From assembly GCA_001600875.1 (NCBI GenBank), contig BCLD01000019.1, positions 454,635-518,634 of the forward strand: a DNA stretch of 64,000 nucleotides, written 5' to 3'. Positions 11,286 through 23,153 of the stretch are shown here, in pieces. Each line of letters begins with the position of its first letter. Position 1 is the stretch's first letter. The stretch comes from Solicoccozyma terricola. Lineage: Eukaryota > Basidiomycota > Tremellomycetes > Filobasidiales > Piskurozymaceae. Under the pieces are notes generated by a model. That model was given only the letters and a program-made list of their open reading frames with translations. It did no database searches and had not been told where the DNA came from. The position numbers and the translations under genes are program-made.

Positions 11286-12329
11286 TCATACCTCCGCCTG
11301 ATTCCCCTTCTCCCCTCTCTTCCTGATTCTCTCCAATATGTCCCTCGTAATCTCCTTCCAAACCTTACACGACCCTGTCTCTTCGTATTTCTCTACAAGC
11401 GGGAATGCACCACTCGACTCTCCTTCTAATTTCCCATCCACCACGTCGTCTAGCAGTTGAACAAGTTTAGTATCGATCGGTACTCGACCTAGATACCCAA
11501 CACCTTGTTCCATCGCCATTTTCTCCCCACCTCCTGATGAGAAAACATCACTGATTTCACCACAACAAGGACATACGTAACCTGACATGTTTTCCACGAT
11601 ACCTAGTACTGGTAAATTGAGTTTTCGAGCGAATGAGAGTGATTTGAGAGTATCGTTCAGTGATGTTTGTTGAGGTGTAGTGATGAGTATCGCTTGTGGT
11701 GTTGGCGAGTACGAGGGTTGGGGTCGAGGTGGTGATGGATTTGGAACGAATAATGGATGCAAGTGCGTCAACAACGAGATGTGTTCGTCTGATGTTCCAG
11801 GTGGTGTATCGATAACTAGGTAATCTAAATCACCCCATCTAACTTCCGCCAAGAATTGCCTTATCATCCCATCCTTCTTCGGACCTCTCCAAACGACACT
11901 ATCACCACGATCTTTTAGGAGGAATCCGATTGACATGCAACCTAACCGACGATCTGAATCAACGTAGACTGGTATCCAACCTGAAGAGGATTGATGTACT
12001 GCAGCAGGTGGACGTGATGAGTGTGGATTATCGAGACCCAGCATACGTGGGAGTGATGGTCCAGTGAGATCGAGATCAAGCAGACCAACGCGGGTAGATG
12101 GAGAGATAGAGAGGAGGGAAAGTGCTAGTTGGACTGCAGATGACGATTTACCGACTCCGCCTGGGGGTGAGGGAAGGGGGAAAAGGGAAGGTGGTTTTAG
12201 CTCTGGTTGTTCGCATGGGAGAACGATAGGATGTGGGTACCCACCTTTTCCACTGAGCACGATGATAATATGTCGGACAGAGGAGAGACGACGTGAGACT
12301 GGGGTCTCTATGGAGTCTGATGAGGCCAT
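11286..12329 (-). CDS. CFD1: Cytosolic Fe-S cluster assembly factor CFD1 (Mrp/NBP35 ATPase)
   Basis: Two exons, 12329-12245 and 12160-11286, give 319 residues. The splice restores the Walker A loop LSGKGGVGKSS at residues 25-35. Downstream are [20 protein letters not shown] (Walker B region) and the C-terminal [11 protein letters not shown] with the CPxC that binds the bridging cluster. CFD1 and NBP35 form the scaffold of the cytosolic iron-sulfur assembly pathway. The short N-terminus lacks the four-cysteine ferredoxin-like motif of NBP35, which points to CFD1. The frame stays open upstream to 12500, but [10 protein letters not shown] fits the usual short CFD1 N-terminus. Intron 1 interrupts the P-loop codons. 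Confidence 0.93.
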   Translation of the reverse strand: MASSDSIETPVSRRLSSVRHIIIVLSGKGGYPHPIVLPCEQPELKPPSLFPLPSPPGGVGKSSSAVQLALSLLSISPSTRVGLLDLDLTGPSLPRMLGLDNPHSSRPPAAVHQSSSGWIPVYVDSDRRLGCMSIGFLLKDRGDSVVWRGPKKDGMIRQFLAEVRWGDLDYLVIDTPPGTSDEHISLLTHLHPLFVPNPSPPRPQPSYSPTPQAILITTPQQTSLNDTLKSLSFARKLNLPVLGIVENMSGYVCPCCGEISDVFSSGGGEKMAMEQGVGYLGRVPIDTKLVQLLDDVVDGKLEGESSGAFPLVEKYEETGSCKVWKEITRDILERIRKRGEKGNQAEV

Positions 12330-12573
12330 GATGAGGATGGTGCGGGTGGATGGGGATTGATCAGCACGACGAGGTTGATATCGAGTCGAGGACGCCGACT
12401 GGACTTGTCCCAGGGCATGATTAGTCATTACCAAGTGGGAGGACAGGTCATCGATGTCCGTCTCCTCCAGGGCCACGGGTGGGTCACGTGGACGTTCCAT
12501 CTTGGCTATTGGTCTGTCATGTCCGTCGCCACCGTGCAGGGCTCCGTTGCCACTCAGTACAATAATTCCATCG

Positions 12574-13875
12574 TCAAGCCCCGAACCCTATCAATACATC
12601 GTGAAACTCCCGTCGCGCAGCATCATCACCCTCATTACCTACATACATCTCATAAATTCCCGCTAAAGTCTTCGCCAGTGCATTTTGTCGTGCATTATAG
12701 TTCGCAGTTTGTAGATGTCCCGCTTTTCCTTTGGAGGCGGCTGGATGAAACTCGGTGGATGTCGATAGATCAACCACTTGGTCTGGAGTTTGACTGGACC
12801 TTGTCGCGGCATCCTTGCGACCCTCTGCACCTTCGACATCCACGGATGGAGCCGGCGTCCATCTAACAGGTGTCTCTCCTCCAGAACCATAATAACCGCT
12901 ACCTTCTCCTCTTCCAAGTCCTCCACCACCCCCACCCCCACCACCACGAATCCTTCCGAATCCAGCTAAATCACCTTGACTACCTGTACGAGATGGAGGA
13001 TTTGAAACTCGGAGTCCATCCTCGACTGATGCGTAATGAGACCAGTATGGGTCGTCGATTGTTGATCCTGACGCAGACGGTTTCCGTGAGATTGTAGGTG
13101 TTGATTGTCGATTAATATCGTACTGGATTGGGTTGTTTACCGTTACGGCTGTTGGGATTGGTACATTCTGTTGAGTTTTTGCAGCTCCAATCGATTGAGT
13201 CTTTTTCTTGAATTCTACCTCTTTCTCATCCTCGGAATATCCACCCCAGAAATCATCAGCTGTTCCTCTTGGATCTCCTGAATTTCCATTCCCCTCCCAC
13301 CCATCCTTATCATCTTCATCATCATCACCTTCATCGTCTTCCAATTCCTCTGGTCGTGGATTTCGTAGTTTCCGTTCGATTTGAGAATCGAGGAATGTTG
13401 AATGTGCGGATATAGCTGATTCAAACCAATCGTCGGAGTCATCGGATGGTAACCCAACATCAAATAACAACCATCCAATCGATTCTCCTTCATGTATCAA
13501 TGTCACTTCGACGATCGTCGTATCAATCGGTGATGAGATCCCAAATCGACATAATATCGTATGTTCATCTCGTTGAGTGAAAGAGAGCTTAGTATCCTCG
13601 ATCCGATCATGTAGACTTGCTCGTGGAACCTCTTCATATCCTGCTTGTTCCCATTCCTCTGCGATCGACGTCAACCGATCAACGAGATGTGAACCCGTGG
13701 GTCGTTGTTGGATGTAGGAATCCAGGGTCGATGCGGAGGGAGGGAGGTAGAGATGTCGTGTTTTGAGGTCGGTGGAAAGGATGGTAGCAGGGAGTGGGAG
13801 CTGGGGTGGTTGCAGAAGGGAGAGTAGGTCGGCAAGGTATGAGGCCGTAGGTGGAGTTGGGATGGTGATTGACAT
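12574..13875 (-). CDS. Conserved-looking acidic protein, unknown function
   Basis: A single exon of 433 residues starting [10 protein letters not shown]; the frame is open further upstream but that part is low complexity. The N-terminal 160 residues look globular ([19 protein letters not shown], then a beta-rich [10 protein letters not shown] part and [11 protein letters not shown]). An Asp/Glu tract follows near residues 185-200, then a disordered middle with a nine-Gly run, and a short C-terminal helical segment ([20 protein letters not shown]). No family is recognised. It lies 244 bp upstream, on the same strand, of the CFD1 start. Confidence 0.6.
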   Translation of the reverse strand: MSITIPTPPTASYLADLLSLLQPPQLPLPATILSTDLKTRHLYLPPSASTLDSYIQQRPTGSHLVDRLTSIAEEWEQAGYEEVPRASLHDRIEDTKLSFTQRDEHTILCRFGISSPIDTTIVEVTLIHEGESIGWLLFDVGLPSDDSDDWFESAISAHSTFLDSQIERKLRNPRPEELEDDEGDDDEDDKDGWEGNGNSGDPRGTADDFWGGYSEDEKEVEFKKKTQSIGAAKTQQNVPIPTAVTVNNPIQYDINRQSTPTISRKPSASGSTIDDPYWSHYASVEDGLRVSNPPSRTGSQGDLAGFGRIRGGGGGGGGGLGRGEGSGYYGSGGETPVRWTPAPSVDVEGAEGRKDAATRSSQTPDQVVDLSTSTEFHPAASKGKAGHLQTANYNARQNALAKTLAGIYEMYVGNEGDDAARREFHDVLIGFGA

Positions 13876-14700
13876 GATGGGGGATGGGTTGATGCAGTTC
13901 GTAAGAGGGAGAGAGAGAGAGGGTATTACATTGCCTGTCTTGTGGATATATATCCTACGATGGAATGGTTCCCCATCGTCGATACTCGGGGGCGGGTCTA
14001 CTCGGCCGGAGGGGAGCCAAAGTGGACGCGCTTTGGGTGGGCAAGAGTGAACTCGTGGGGGGATCGGCAGATGGCATCGAGTGGTTTCTTGGCTACCATC
14101 AGCAGAACGGCGTTGGTCGGGCGGGCGGGGCGGGGCGAGGCAGAGCCGTGTCAAGGTAAACACACGATGTGTATGATATACAATACAGAAATGATCGGCC
14201 CCATCGGGGGACGAGGAATAACGTGTACAAAGAAAAGAAGGATAAGGAGAGTCAAACCGTGGGAAGGTAGCCAGGACCGGTACGGATGTCTATGGGAAAG
14301 GAAGTGATGCGTTGATGGAAAAAGGGGTAGACTGGGAGGAGGAAGAGTCGATGTGTTGATGTCGGCCGATTGGTAGGACGCGGGTATCGTATTGCAATCT
14401 ACTTTCATCGACGGTCTTGCCGACTTCAACACCTTAGCGTGTTACTCTGTAGCAGTTCCAAATTGAGAGGAAAACTGCGTTATCGAAACCGCCGAAGAAG
14501 AGGGTGAGATGTCGAAGAAAGGGCGGCGTCCGTTCAGCCGCATTTTTTTTCTTTTTGGTGACCATGTCGTGTGATCACGCGACGACGTCTTGACATCCAA
14601 CACCCAACTCGATATCCCATCCACAGGTCACCCCTCACTCTACCACTCCACTGCTCCAACATTCACCCCATTCACCCCCATCCCATCCCAACCCACCCAA
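13876..14700. other. Intergenic region, 825 bp
   Basis: It lies between the start of the acidic protein gene and the end of the LLP-like gene, both minus strand. A T-rich tract near 14545-14558 is followed by GGTGACC; a similar T-tract plus GGTGACC occurs near 19333-19352. No supported gene is seen. Confidence 0.45.
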
Positions 14701-15195
14701 TCAACGTCTCCTCGCCGGTCTTCCCGGCTTTCTCTTCCCCTTCGCTTGACCTTGACGATTGACGCCTTCCCGAAGTGGTCGAGCTGGCATACCCTTGGAA
14801 GTTCGCCAAAGTTCGCGACGAGAGTTACGGGGTCCTGATGTGGATATTTTGGTGGTGCTGGCTTCGTCGGTGTTCATGGCTGCTGAAGGGAGGGGAGGGG
14901 AGGGGAGGGGAGGGTAGGTTAGGGTAGGGTAGGGTAGGGACGGAACGATGTATCAGCATTCATTATTGGCATTGCGTACACTAGGCCACGCATCAAACTC
15001 ACCATCCTCTGCAACGTCTTCACCATCCTCCACCTTCATCTCCTCCTCCTCACTCTCCTTGTCAACCTTTTCTCCACCCGTTAGTCTTGAATGCAACCGT
15101 TGCACCCTCTCTGCATCAGCGACAGCGTAATGGGAGTCCGTACGCTTGATGATTCTGGCCTTGCGCTTTGCCTTGGATCGGATTGATTTAGCCAT
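14701..15195 (-). CDS. LLP homologue / YBL028C-like nucleolar protein
   Basis: Two exons, 15195-15003 and 14882-14701, give 124 residues. The N-terminus MAKSIRSKAKRKARIIKR followed by YAVADAERVQRLHSRL is the hallmark of the DUF2423/LLP family; the C-terminus reads GPRNSRREL, WRTSKGMPARP, GVNRQG and KPGRPARRR, as in its homologues. A Glu/Asp-rich linker lies between. Family members are small nucleolar proteins linked to pre-60S ribosome particles in yeast. The 120-nt intron is strongly pyrimidine-rich on the sense strand, with CCCTA and CCCTC repeats before the acceptor. The reading frame is open upstream of 15195, but MAKS is the conserved start. Confidence 0.88.
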
Positions 15196-15516
15196 GGTTG
15201 ATGATATAGGGTATGGAAGCTGAGAAGACCAAAAGGTTGGATAAAGGTGGAAATGGGTTCGAAGCAACTTTTCAAAAAAGGGTGATAACGCGAAAAGTAA
15301 ACAAATATTTAAATGACGCGTCTTTTCGTCGATGGATAGAAATGGTATAATACGGCTGCCTAACATGGACTGCTATCGTCGTCCGGGTCATTACAGTGTC
15401 GTGGAATCGTAAGGAGTGAGGGAAGTGAGATAGAGAAAGGGGAGGGAGCGGGTGCTATGACCGTTGTATACCAACAAGGCACAGCAATTACGAGACCAGG
15501 AGACCTCCACCCCCGT
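15196..15516. promoter_or_regulatory. Upstream region of the LLP-like gene, 321 bp
   Basis: It lies between the LLP-like start and the stop codon of the Tctex-1 gene, both minus strand. No individual element is clear. Confidence 0.4.
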
Positions 15517-16495
15517 TCAATACTCCACCCGGATGACAACAGCCATGCACAGGCACTGAATGTGAGCCTGTGTATGATCCCATACCGTCCGTCAGTAACA
15601 GCGTTGTAGATATCCAACAGAGAGCCACGGTCCTTGGGGCACGGTACTCACATTGCTATACGTCTCTTGTATCGCAAAGTCGTCTGGACCCCACCGGGAA
15701 GCGAGGTCGGCCCTGTCAGAGGTGGTCATAAATGTATACATACCGCGATTCGATGAGAAGAGGGGACGTCAGCGAATCACAGCCTCGATAATAGCGACTG
15801 ATCGCAAAAATCAAGGCCGCCCACCTTCCACCTTGTCCGAGGTTTTCGTAAATATGTGAAGTGACCTGTGTTCATCCGAAAAGTCAACATCGCCACTACC
15901 AATCTATCCACTCTGTCAACCGATCAGAAGTACGCGTGCTACAACCACTAACAATATACCGATATCCTCGTGGTCCCATCTCGGTCATTCGAACTTTGAC
16001 TCTCTGTATTGGACAGCACACCGAAGGCAGTTTCAGCGACGATTGTGTTGAAAATCGGGAGTAAGTCAAAATTTACCTGATTGATCTCCTTTACCAGACG
16101 TCGACTTTCCTCTTTGTCGAAGGTTGCCTCTAGCGCGCGGTATGGGACGGGGGGAGGGTGATTTGAGGAGGCGTAGGACACGAGTTAGATGGACCTGGTG
16201 TCGGTATACGCAAATGGAAGATGACGAACGGGATAGGGTGCTCTCAAGCAGCTGTTCATAGGTATTGCGGTGTCAGATATCGTCTCAGTGTATACACATG
16301 CGTATGAGAACGCTCACCTTCTTAATATACGCTCGAAGAGAGTCTCCATCGAATCTGTCGTATCAGAATTTACATGAGACGTTGGTCCTAGGAAGTACAT
16401 CGTTTAGTTGCAAGTCACAAGAACTCTCACCGGCCAACTTGGGATCCCTTTTGCTGCTTCTGAGCAAGCGAGGTAGATGGTTGGATGTCACTCAT
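15517..16495 (-). CDS. Tctex-1-type dynein light chain
   Basis: The gene is broken into very small exons: 16495-16431, 16354-16318, 16251-16230, 16129-16077, 16003-15960, then from 15912, and the last at 15555-15517. The spliced protein starts MSDIQPSTSLAQ and reads RFDGDSLRAYIKK, LLESTLSQATFDKEESRR, LVKEINQRVKVRMTEMG, YRVDRLVVAMLTFRMNTG, ADLASRWGPDDFAIQE and CLCMAVVIRVEY before the stop. The order of two helices followed by a beta-sheet, with the N-terminal signature FxxxxLRAYIKKLL and the C-terminal CxxxVIRVEY strand, is that of Tctex-1/DYNLT light chains. The border between the exon at 15912 and the one at about 15713 is uncertain: a direct junction or a tiny intermediate exon would both keep frame. 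It would act as a cargo- or intermediate-chain-binding subunit of cytoplasmic dynein. Confidence 0.75.
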
Positions 16496-16697
16496 CTGTG
16501 ATGGGTGATCCTAACGAGGTCGATACGGTGCTGCAGATGGTCACAAACATTCATCGACTAATCCATAACAACACCCGTACTTGGCACAATCCATCCCCAC
16601 GTGATCGAGCGAGTAGCGACCCAGTGGCAAAACAACCTACGCCTACAAACGATTACAAACCTCCTCTTCCTCCCCTTCTCCTTTTTCTTCCCATCAT

Positions 16698-18573
16698 CTA
16701 CAACTTCGCTTTGGCTTTTTCCTCCTCTATCGACTGACCACTCGCTTCCATTGCCAATTTACCAAACAAATCAAACCCTTCATTACTACTCGATGCTGAT
16801 GCTGATGATGCTTGACCGAGAGCTGCGCGTGCTGATATACCCTGAGCGATGATTGCGACTGGGAAGAAAAAAAAAACCTCCAGGATCAGATACCAGACTA
16901 TTTTGTTGAGACGCCCGCAGAGATGTGTGTATACGCCTTCATCATGTAACACAAAAAACTCACGTCTCCAAAGCATCCACGACCGAACCCAATCCAACCC
17001 TTCTATCGGATACTTCCATCGGGGTTTCTCAATCTCCATCATTGTCAAATCTTGTTTCTCCCTCTTCATAGCAACGATGATTTTATCCCTATACCTTGCA
17101 TGCCACGCTTCACCGTCATTCATACCATTTACCCACGCTCGTTCTAATTCGTCTCCCATTGGAATCCGCATTTGAGAACGAGGGATACCTTTGAAACCTT
17201 TTGCGAGGGATGATGCGGTTGATTTTTGGTGTTCGGGGATTGATTTTGGTGAGATTGAGTATGGGAGGAGAAGGTTTGCGAGGTCGGATAGCTGGGGGAT
17301 TGTTGTTGGTTCGTTAGGCTGTTAGACCCCCCTCCCCCCTCTTTTTCCTCATTACGCACCGGTGAACCCAACGTACACAATTCCCAATCCAACATGCCAA
17401 TAACCCTCGATTCCGTCGGGTGAAATATCAAATTATCCAACTTGAAATCCCCATGAACCACACTCCAAACCGCGTCCTTTTTCTCCCTATCTCCTATCTC
17501 TTTCGCTCCTTTTATCAAATACGGCTTCATCCTCTCGTTATACCTAATCGAACCCACTTGTTTCCTTGGAGATTCGGGAGAAGCATCTTTGATTGGTGTG
17601 AGGGATTGAATGGTTGATACTTTAAGGAGTGAATTCACTTGTCGTGGGAAGAAAGGAGGTGAATGAGGTGGTGGTGCGAATGTAGATGGGAAAGAGAGTA
17701 TGGAAGGTGGTAGTGTTGATAGAAGGGTGAGTGCGTGGATCGCAGCGAACCAACTAGAATAAACAAGAAGGGAGGGAGGTCGTCATTAAATGTTGCCAAA
17801 CCGGGGGAGGGGGAGGGGGAGGGGGACGTTTTTTAATCATTAAAAAAGGTATAGAGGAAAAAAAAATGTTAAAACGCACCATTTCCTCCTCTCCTCCTCA
17901 TCATCCAATTCCCACATCTCAACATCCTCAAATATCCTCCCTTTAACAAACTCCATTACGTAAAACTCACTCCCTACGATATTTACATCATTACAGATCG
18001 CATAAACCCTTGGGATTGGGATTCGTTTGTTCAAGATATTTTCCGATTCTGATGACGACGAAGAAGAGGAAGTCGCGAGAGAAGTCAAGGTATCGTTATA
18101 TTCTGTTATTCGAGCCAAGATCAAATATTCCCTTTCGATACGATGAGCAGTAGGTGATAACAATGGTCCAGTGGGTTTCCTTCGAAGTACGTATTGGTTG
18201 TTACTGAACACGGGGGAGTAGGAGGGAGGGAGGGAGGGAGGGAGGGAGGACGACGATTCAGCAAAGTGCAATGGAAGCGCAACGCGTGGATGGGTGGTAG
18301 GAAGACTCACTCGATGTCTTCTAACAAATACGTCGGATTCGACTGAACCGTAAACCATAACCATTCAGTTCCCATATCACATTCCACACCTTACCCCCAC
18401 TACCACCCCCTCCTCCTCCTCCTCTCTTCACTCACTTGTCCAAACTTGAATTGTTCAACCTTCTTTATACCTCTGAAACCGGGGATATGGGATTGTAACC
18501 ATGGTGATAGATGATCGAGTGGGAGTGATGATCTGATTGCAGTTAGATTTTGACCTATTTGAGTGGATGACAT
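16698..18573 (-). CDS. Aminoglycoside-phosphotransferase-fold kinase (ACAD10/11 N-terminal type)
   Basis: Six exons (18573-18436, 18342-18311, 18203-17880, 17753-17360, 17291-16964, 16897-16698) give 471 residues in phase. The N-lobe has [12 protein letters not shown] and [12 protein letters not shown], with the ATP-binding lysine in LRRKP; the hinge region is [13 protein letters not shown]; the catalytic loop is [10 protein letters not shown]; the metal motif is [13 protein letters not shown]; the C-terminus has [16 protein letters not shown]. This order matches the kinase-like half of ACAD10/ACAD11 proteins. Here the acyl-CoA dehydrogenase half is absent, as in many fungal stand-alone copies. 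ACAD11-type kinases act on 4-hydroxyacyl-CoAs, but the substrate here is unknown. Exon 6 contains a T11 run ending in CCCAG that mimics an acceptor but must be coding to keep frame. Confidence 0.85.
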
Positions 18574-20360
18574 GGTGATGAAGAGGGTGTAGAAATGAAG
18601 ATGGTTGGAAAGGTTGGCGGTTGGTGGTGGTTGGTGGTTGGCGGTTGGTGGTTGGCGGTTGTCTCTTGGGTCTCAATTCTCATTAGTAGATGGTTAGATT
18701 GGGTGAATTCCATCCGGTTATAGAGCTGGACCACGTGGCCACGAATAACCGGTCAGTGGTAGCCGATGACATGTCATTGTTGGGACGGGGGGGTGATACC
18801 CGTTGATTATTGATAACCGCCACCCATCGCCACCCCCGCCACCCGCCCCGGATATAAATTCTCCAGTCGGGTTAGCCCCGATTCCCACATTCCCGCTTCT
18901 GGGAGTTGTTATTTTCTGGTTTGTGGCTGTGGAATGCGCTGGATGCGGGAGTAGGGAGTCGGGTAGGTGGTCGGGTGGTGGAGCAGTAGGCGCAGTAGGC
19001 GCAGTTGGCGCCCCCCCTCCCCCCTCCCTCCCCCACCCCCCGTTCGCCACGAAAAAGCGCGATCTCATGCCCATGCGCTCCCGGGAAAAATTGATGCTTT
19101 CCCTTGTCGTCATCGAGCTCCAGCGATCCCACCCCGGGCTTCATCGTCATCGTCATCGTCCCCTCACATCTATTCAATCCACATCATCACAATCCAAAAA
19201 ACGCCCACCACTTTCCAACAAACGTCATACCCCATACCCATAACCACACTACCCACACACCAACTCACACAGATCAACAAACATCCGAGAAGAGCCACCC
19301 ACTTCCGAGGGCCCAAAAGCCTTTTTTTTTTTCTTTTTTTTTTTTTGGTGACCTCCTGGGATTCCTACGCTTTGGTTCCCGCCCCTCGCCTCAATAACGC
19401 TACTTGCTTCGGAACCCCATCACCTCATCATCGTCATCGACGTTCCAAACCAAACAAATCCCACTCGCCCACCCCAGGACCACCGAAGTCTGGGCGATCC
19501 CCACTGGAAAACAAACTAAAACAGCCATTGTACCATCCGAAAAGGATCGTCATCAGCAGGGGAAAAAAAAACAAGTGTCGTCACTTCACTTGGGTTGGAA
19601 TTTAACGATTTCTTCTAGGTACGTTCCAGTCGGACTCATTGTTTATCGTTTGGGTTCGATTAGGTTGCTTGGTTGGTTGGGTGTATACGATTCCCATACC
19701 TTGCGTTCGTTCTCACTTCGCACATCCAAACTCCACTATCCTACCCATCTTCGGATTACGAGGAGGGAATCGGATAGTGATTCGATTTCAATCATCGGAA
19801 GGTTTTTCGATGAGAGAGATGGGGAGAAACGTCCTCCCATCTGTTAACCTCTTGATCTTGGAAAGTATGGGACTTATGGACGTATAATTCCGATTAACAT
19901 CTCGAGTTGTTTTTCCTGATGGTGTCAAGGTGATAGGGTGGTTGTTTGGTGTTTACATTGTTAGGATGCTGGGATGGAATAAATATATCTATTCGTTTCC
20001 GGCTCTGGATATTCGAACGAGTTGTTCTTTTTCCTTAGACATACCATCACCTCACGCCATCGAACTGGATGGAAAACACGGTTATATACCTTCTAGATGA
20101 CCATCGGATATTGACTCACTTCTTCTGGTTTTTTTCTTTTTACCAAAACAGATTCGAAACGACGAAATAGCGACAAACGAGAGGGGGGGTGGTGATAAAA
20201 GAAAAGAAGGGTCAGTACTAACAATCCACCAGAAACGTTTCCCAATCTCAACCCCATCCCAATCAACTTACCCACCATTCTCTCTCCACACCCACACCCC
20301 AACCAGACCCACTCTTCTCTCTCCAAACAAATAAGAATACGAAAAACGAACAAACAAACG
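18574..20360. other. Long divergent intergenic region, 1.8 kb
   Basis: It separates the kinase gene (minus) from the Atf1-type gene (plus). It holds poly-T tracts (19320-19346), C-rich strings near 19011-19040 and many short overlapping frames with no protein-like composition. A long 5' leader of the bZIP gene, possibly with short upstream ORFs, is likely by comparison with other fungal stress regulators, but no transcript border can be seen. Confidence 0.4.
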
Positions 20361-22868
20361 ATGAGAGACATCACACCGACTCGAAACGCAACCGCTTCTT
20401 CATCTACACTTCCAGCATCTAGTAACATGTCGAAGAGTGTATCAGGTGGTAGTGGTAGTGGTGGTGATGGTAGATCGCCGAAGAAGAATGTGATGGCTGT
20501 TGTGGGTGGTGGTGGTGCCGAGGATGTAGATGGAGGGAGAGAGGAAGACGGGGAGAGGGAGAGGGAGGAGAGGGAGGAGAAGCGGGGTAGTGTTGATTTG
20601 GAACGTGAGTTGGAGGTTTTGGAGTGAGGCGGGGTGAGATGACGTCGAATGGGATGGGATGGTACTGACGACTGCCTTTTTTTCTGTTCGGGGGGTGTTT
20701 TCTTTTTGGCTTCGTTTGTTTTGGTTTCTCTTTGGACGGATATAGAAACCCGACCTACTTCATCTTCTTCAACTGTCAAACCAACACCATCTCAATCTCA
20801 ACCTCGACCACCTATTCGACCTCCCGTTCCTTCAAACTCTAAATCTAAATTCGAACTCGAACCGAATCCATTCGAACAATCATTCTCGAGATCTTCAAAT
20901 TCTATACGCACAGGCGCACAATCACATTCATCAAATGAGGATATCAGTGGATCGAATCATGATGCTGGTGGCGGCGCCGTGGTAGCGAAACAAGAACCAT
21001 CAAGTCCATCTGGTGATGGTGGACCACCAACAGCTTTACCGCCGTTGAGTGCACTCGCTAGTCCAGCTGCCGATCCAGCCAATCATTTCTCATGGTCTGG
21101 TTTGAGTTCGTCATTACGCGCTGGACCATTGTCACCTGCCATGTTAACTGGACCTGCTGCACATGCTACTCATGTCGCGAGTGGATTATCACATGGAACA
21201 GGGTTGACACCTCAATTACCTGGTGGTGGTTACGATCCATCAACGTTTAGGACCGGTTTCACTCCTGGAAGTGGATTTACACCAAGTTTTGGTGGTGCAT
21301 ATGGAGGTCCATCGAGTTTCCCAATGCCAAGTCCGAATACAGCAGCTTTTCTCAGCATGGTTACGAATAGTACACCTCAAGGTCCGGAGGCGGTTGTAAT
21401 TGCTGCGGCGGCAGCAGCATCGTCGGCAGCAGCGGGGAATGATGGTCAACAATCTGTTGCTGGCCAACAAACGAATGGCAACCTTCAGCCGCCAGTTAAT
21501 GGAGTTAATCCTATCGATTCGACGATCACGCCGAATACTCTCAGTGCTTTGACTGGCGTGATCAACTCCATGAATGCCGCAAATGGTCGTCAACCCGATT
21601 TCCCACAAAATGGTCAACATCAGGGGTACAGCCAACATCCGCACCCGCCTCCACAGCCACAACAACACATGCAACACCCAGATTCGTACTTTCCTCAACA
21701 ACAGCAGCAGCAACAGCAGCAACAGCAACAGCAGCAGCATCATGGGTATCGTCCACCGTCGCCAGGACGTCAGGGACACGTGCATCATATGGCAAACGGC
21801 GGGCACCTCCCACCGCATATGCTCCAATCGATGGGTCCACAGGGTCACATGCAGAACATACAGTCTGGTCAGCCGATCACCATGCCTCCCAGCCATCTGC
21901 ACGGCCAAGAGCAAGGTGGCTACCCACAACGAGTGAATGTTGCAGCGAGTCAGGCGGCGAACGGACTGTTCCTTCTCTCCCAGGCGCACCAGGAGCTGTC
22001 CAAACGGGAAGAGGAAATGAAGATCGATGCCCCGAGGCCTGGAAAGGGGAAACGAAAGTCCGAGGACGGTGGTAAGGCTGGTCGACCTGCGGCAGCCAAC
22101 AAAAAGGCCAGGAAGGGATCACAAGCCGCACCCGTACCCTCCGTCACCGCCCCGGTCGTACACAGCTCGTCCCTGAATGGCAAAGGCACATCGATGTCAT
22201 CCGGTACCAGTCCCGAGTACATGGACGACGATGACGCCGATCCGGACTCCAAGCTGTTGGAGATGGCAGGCTACGACCAGGGCGGGCGGCAGGATTCCAT
22301 GGCACCAAGCAGGTCAGGGAGTAATCAGGGTAAGCCAGAGACCGAGGAGGAGAAGAGGAAGAACTTTTTGGAAAGGAATAGGCAGGGTGAGTTGATTTGG
22401 CGCGTGAGGGCTAGCTAAGATACAGCTGCTAACGTACGCGCCACCCCTTCAGCCGCTTTGAAATGTCGTCAGCGTAAAAAGGCTTGGCTTGGTCAACTGC
22501 AAACCAAGGTCGACGGCCTCACAGCCGACAATGACCGACTTAAGAACATTGTTCAGAACCTCACTGACGAGGTGGCTCGCATGTCTGCGGTCCTCAACTC
22601 CCACCGCGACTGTCCCGGTATGTCGGGATCGCTCGCACAGGTCGGTCTCAACACTATTCCTGGGCAACTTCCACCGGGCGCGGGGATGCAGTATCATCAC
22701 GGTCAACCGAATGGCATGATGCATCAACAACCGATGCAGGGCGGTCGACCTCAGCAGGTCAATGGCACGGGTGGGATGATGCAAACAGGGTTCAGGCAGA
22801 CATCGCAGCAAGGGCAAGGGCCGCCGCAGGGAATGGGATCATACACGGCTCAAGAGGCGACGGCATGA
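20361..22868 (+). CDS. ATF1: Atf1-type bZIP stress transcription factor
   Basis: Three exons (20361-20604, 20746-22386, 22453-22868) give 766 residues. The C-terminal third carries an ATF/CREB-type bZIP: NFLERNRQAALKCRQRKKAW (basic region, split by intron 2) followed by the leucine repeat in LQTKVDGLTADNDRLKNIV, about residues 613-675. Upstream are segments typical of Aft1/Atf1 proteins: NPFEQSFSRSSNS and a proline/serine block LPPLSALASPAADPANHF, then FTPGSGFTPSFGG-like repeats with SP/TP sites for a Hog1/Sty1-type kinase. A CAG-encoded poly-Gln tract lies near 21701-21740. In fungi this factor is the nuclear target of the stress MAP kinase and binds TGACGTCA. It is preceded by an acidic, Glu/Arg-rich first exon. 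Confidence 0.9.
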
Positions 22869-23153
22869 GGGGTGGTATTCTGGGGATCGTGCGGCAGGGT
22901 GGTCTGCATTTTTTAATTTCGTTTTTTTCTCCTCATCTTATCCCGCCTCCGTAGAGAGGGTCAGTGGACGCTATCTTTGCGAAGATACACGGGAGCGTGT
23001 ACCTTCTGTAGTCTGTAGATCTCTGTACTTTCGTGCACCGACTCAACATACACGCGTATCAGTTTCTTTTGGCAGCGAGTGTTGTGGGTGGGTGTCATGG
23101 TCCAAAATGAATAGGGTCATAGTACAAGGAAACATAAGGAAGAGCAAACCCTT

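Noticed and set aside
12330..12500. Upstream extension of the CFD1 frame
   Set aside because: CFD1 proteins have short N-termini; the extension lacks the cysteine motif that would make it NBP35.
14880..14940. Telomere or subtelomere
   Set aside because: The TTAGGG-like units are few, interstitial and confined to an intron of a housekeeping gene.
16868..16886. Sequence starting GTTTTT and ending CCCAG on the minus strand in the kinase gene, resembling an intron
   Set aside because: At 19 nt it is too short to splice, and keeping it gives the conserved frame into [15 protein letters not shown].
18600..18665. TTGGCGGTTGGTGG repeat as a regulatory array
   Set aside because: It is a simple short repeat upstream of the kinase gene with no periodic conservation beyond low complexity.
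21240..21989. 249-codon frame antisense to the Atf1-type gene
   Set aside because: It is the antisense of Gln/Ser-rich codons (poly-Leu from CAG repeats), a typical shadow.
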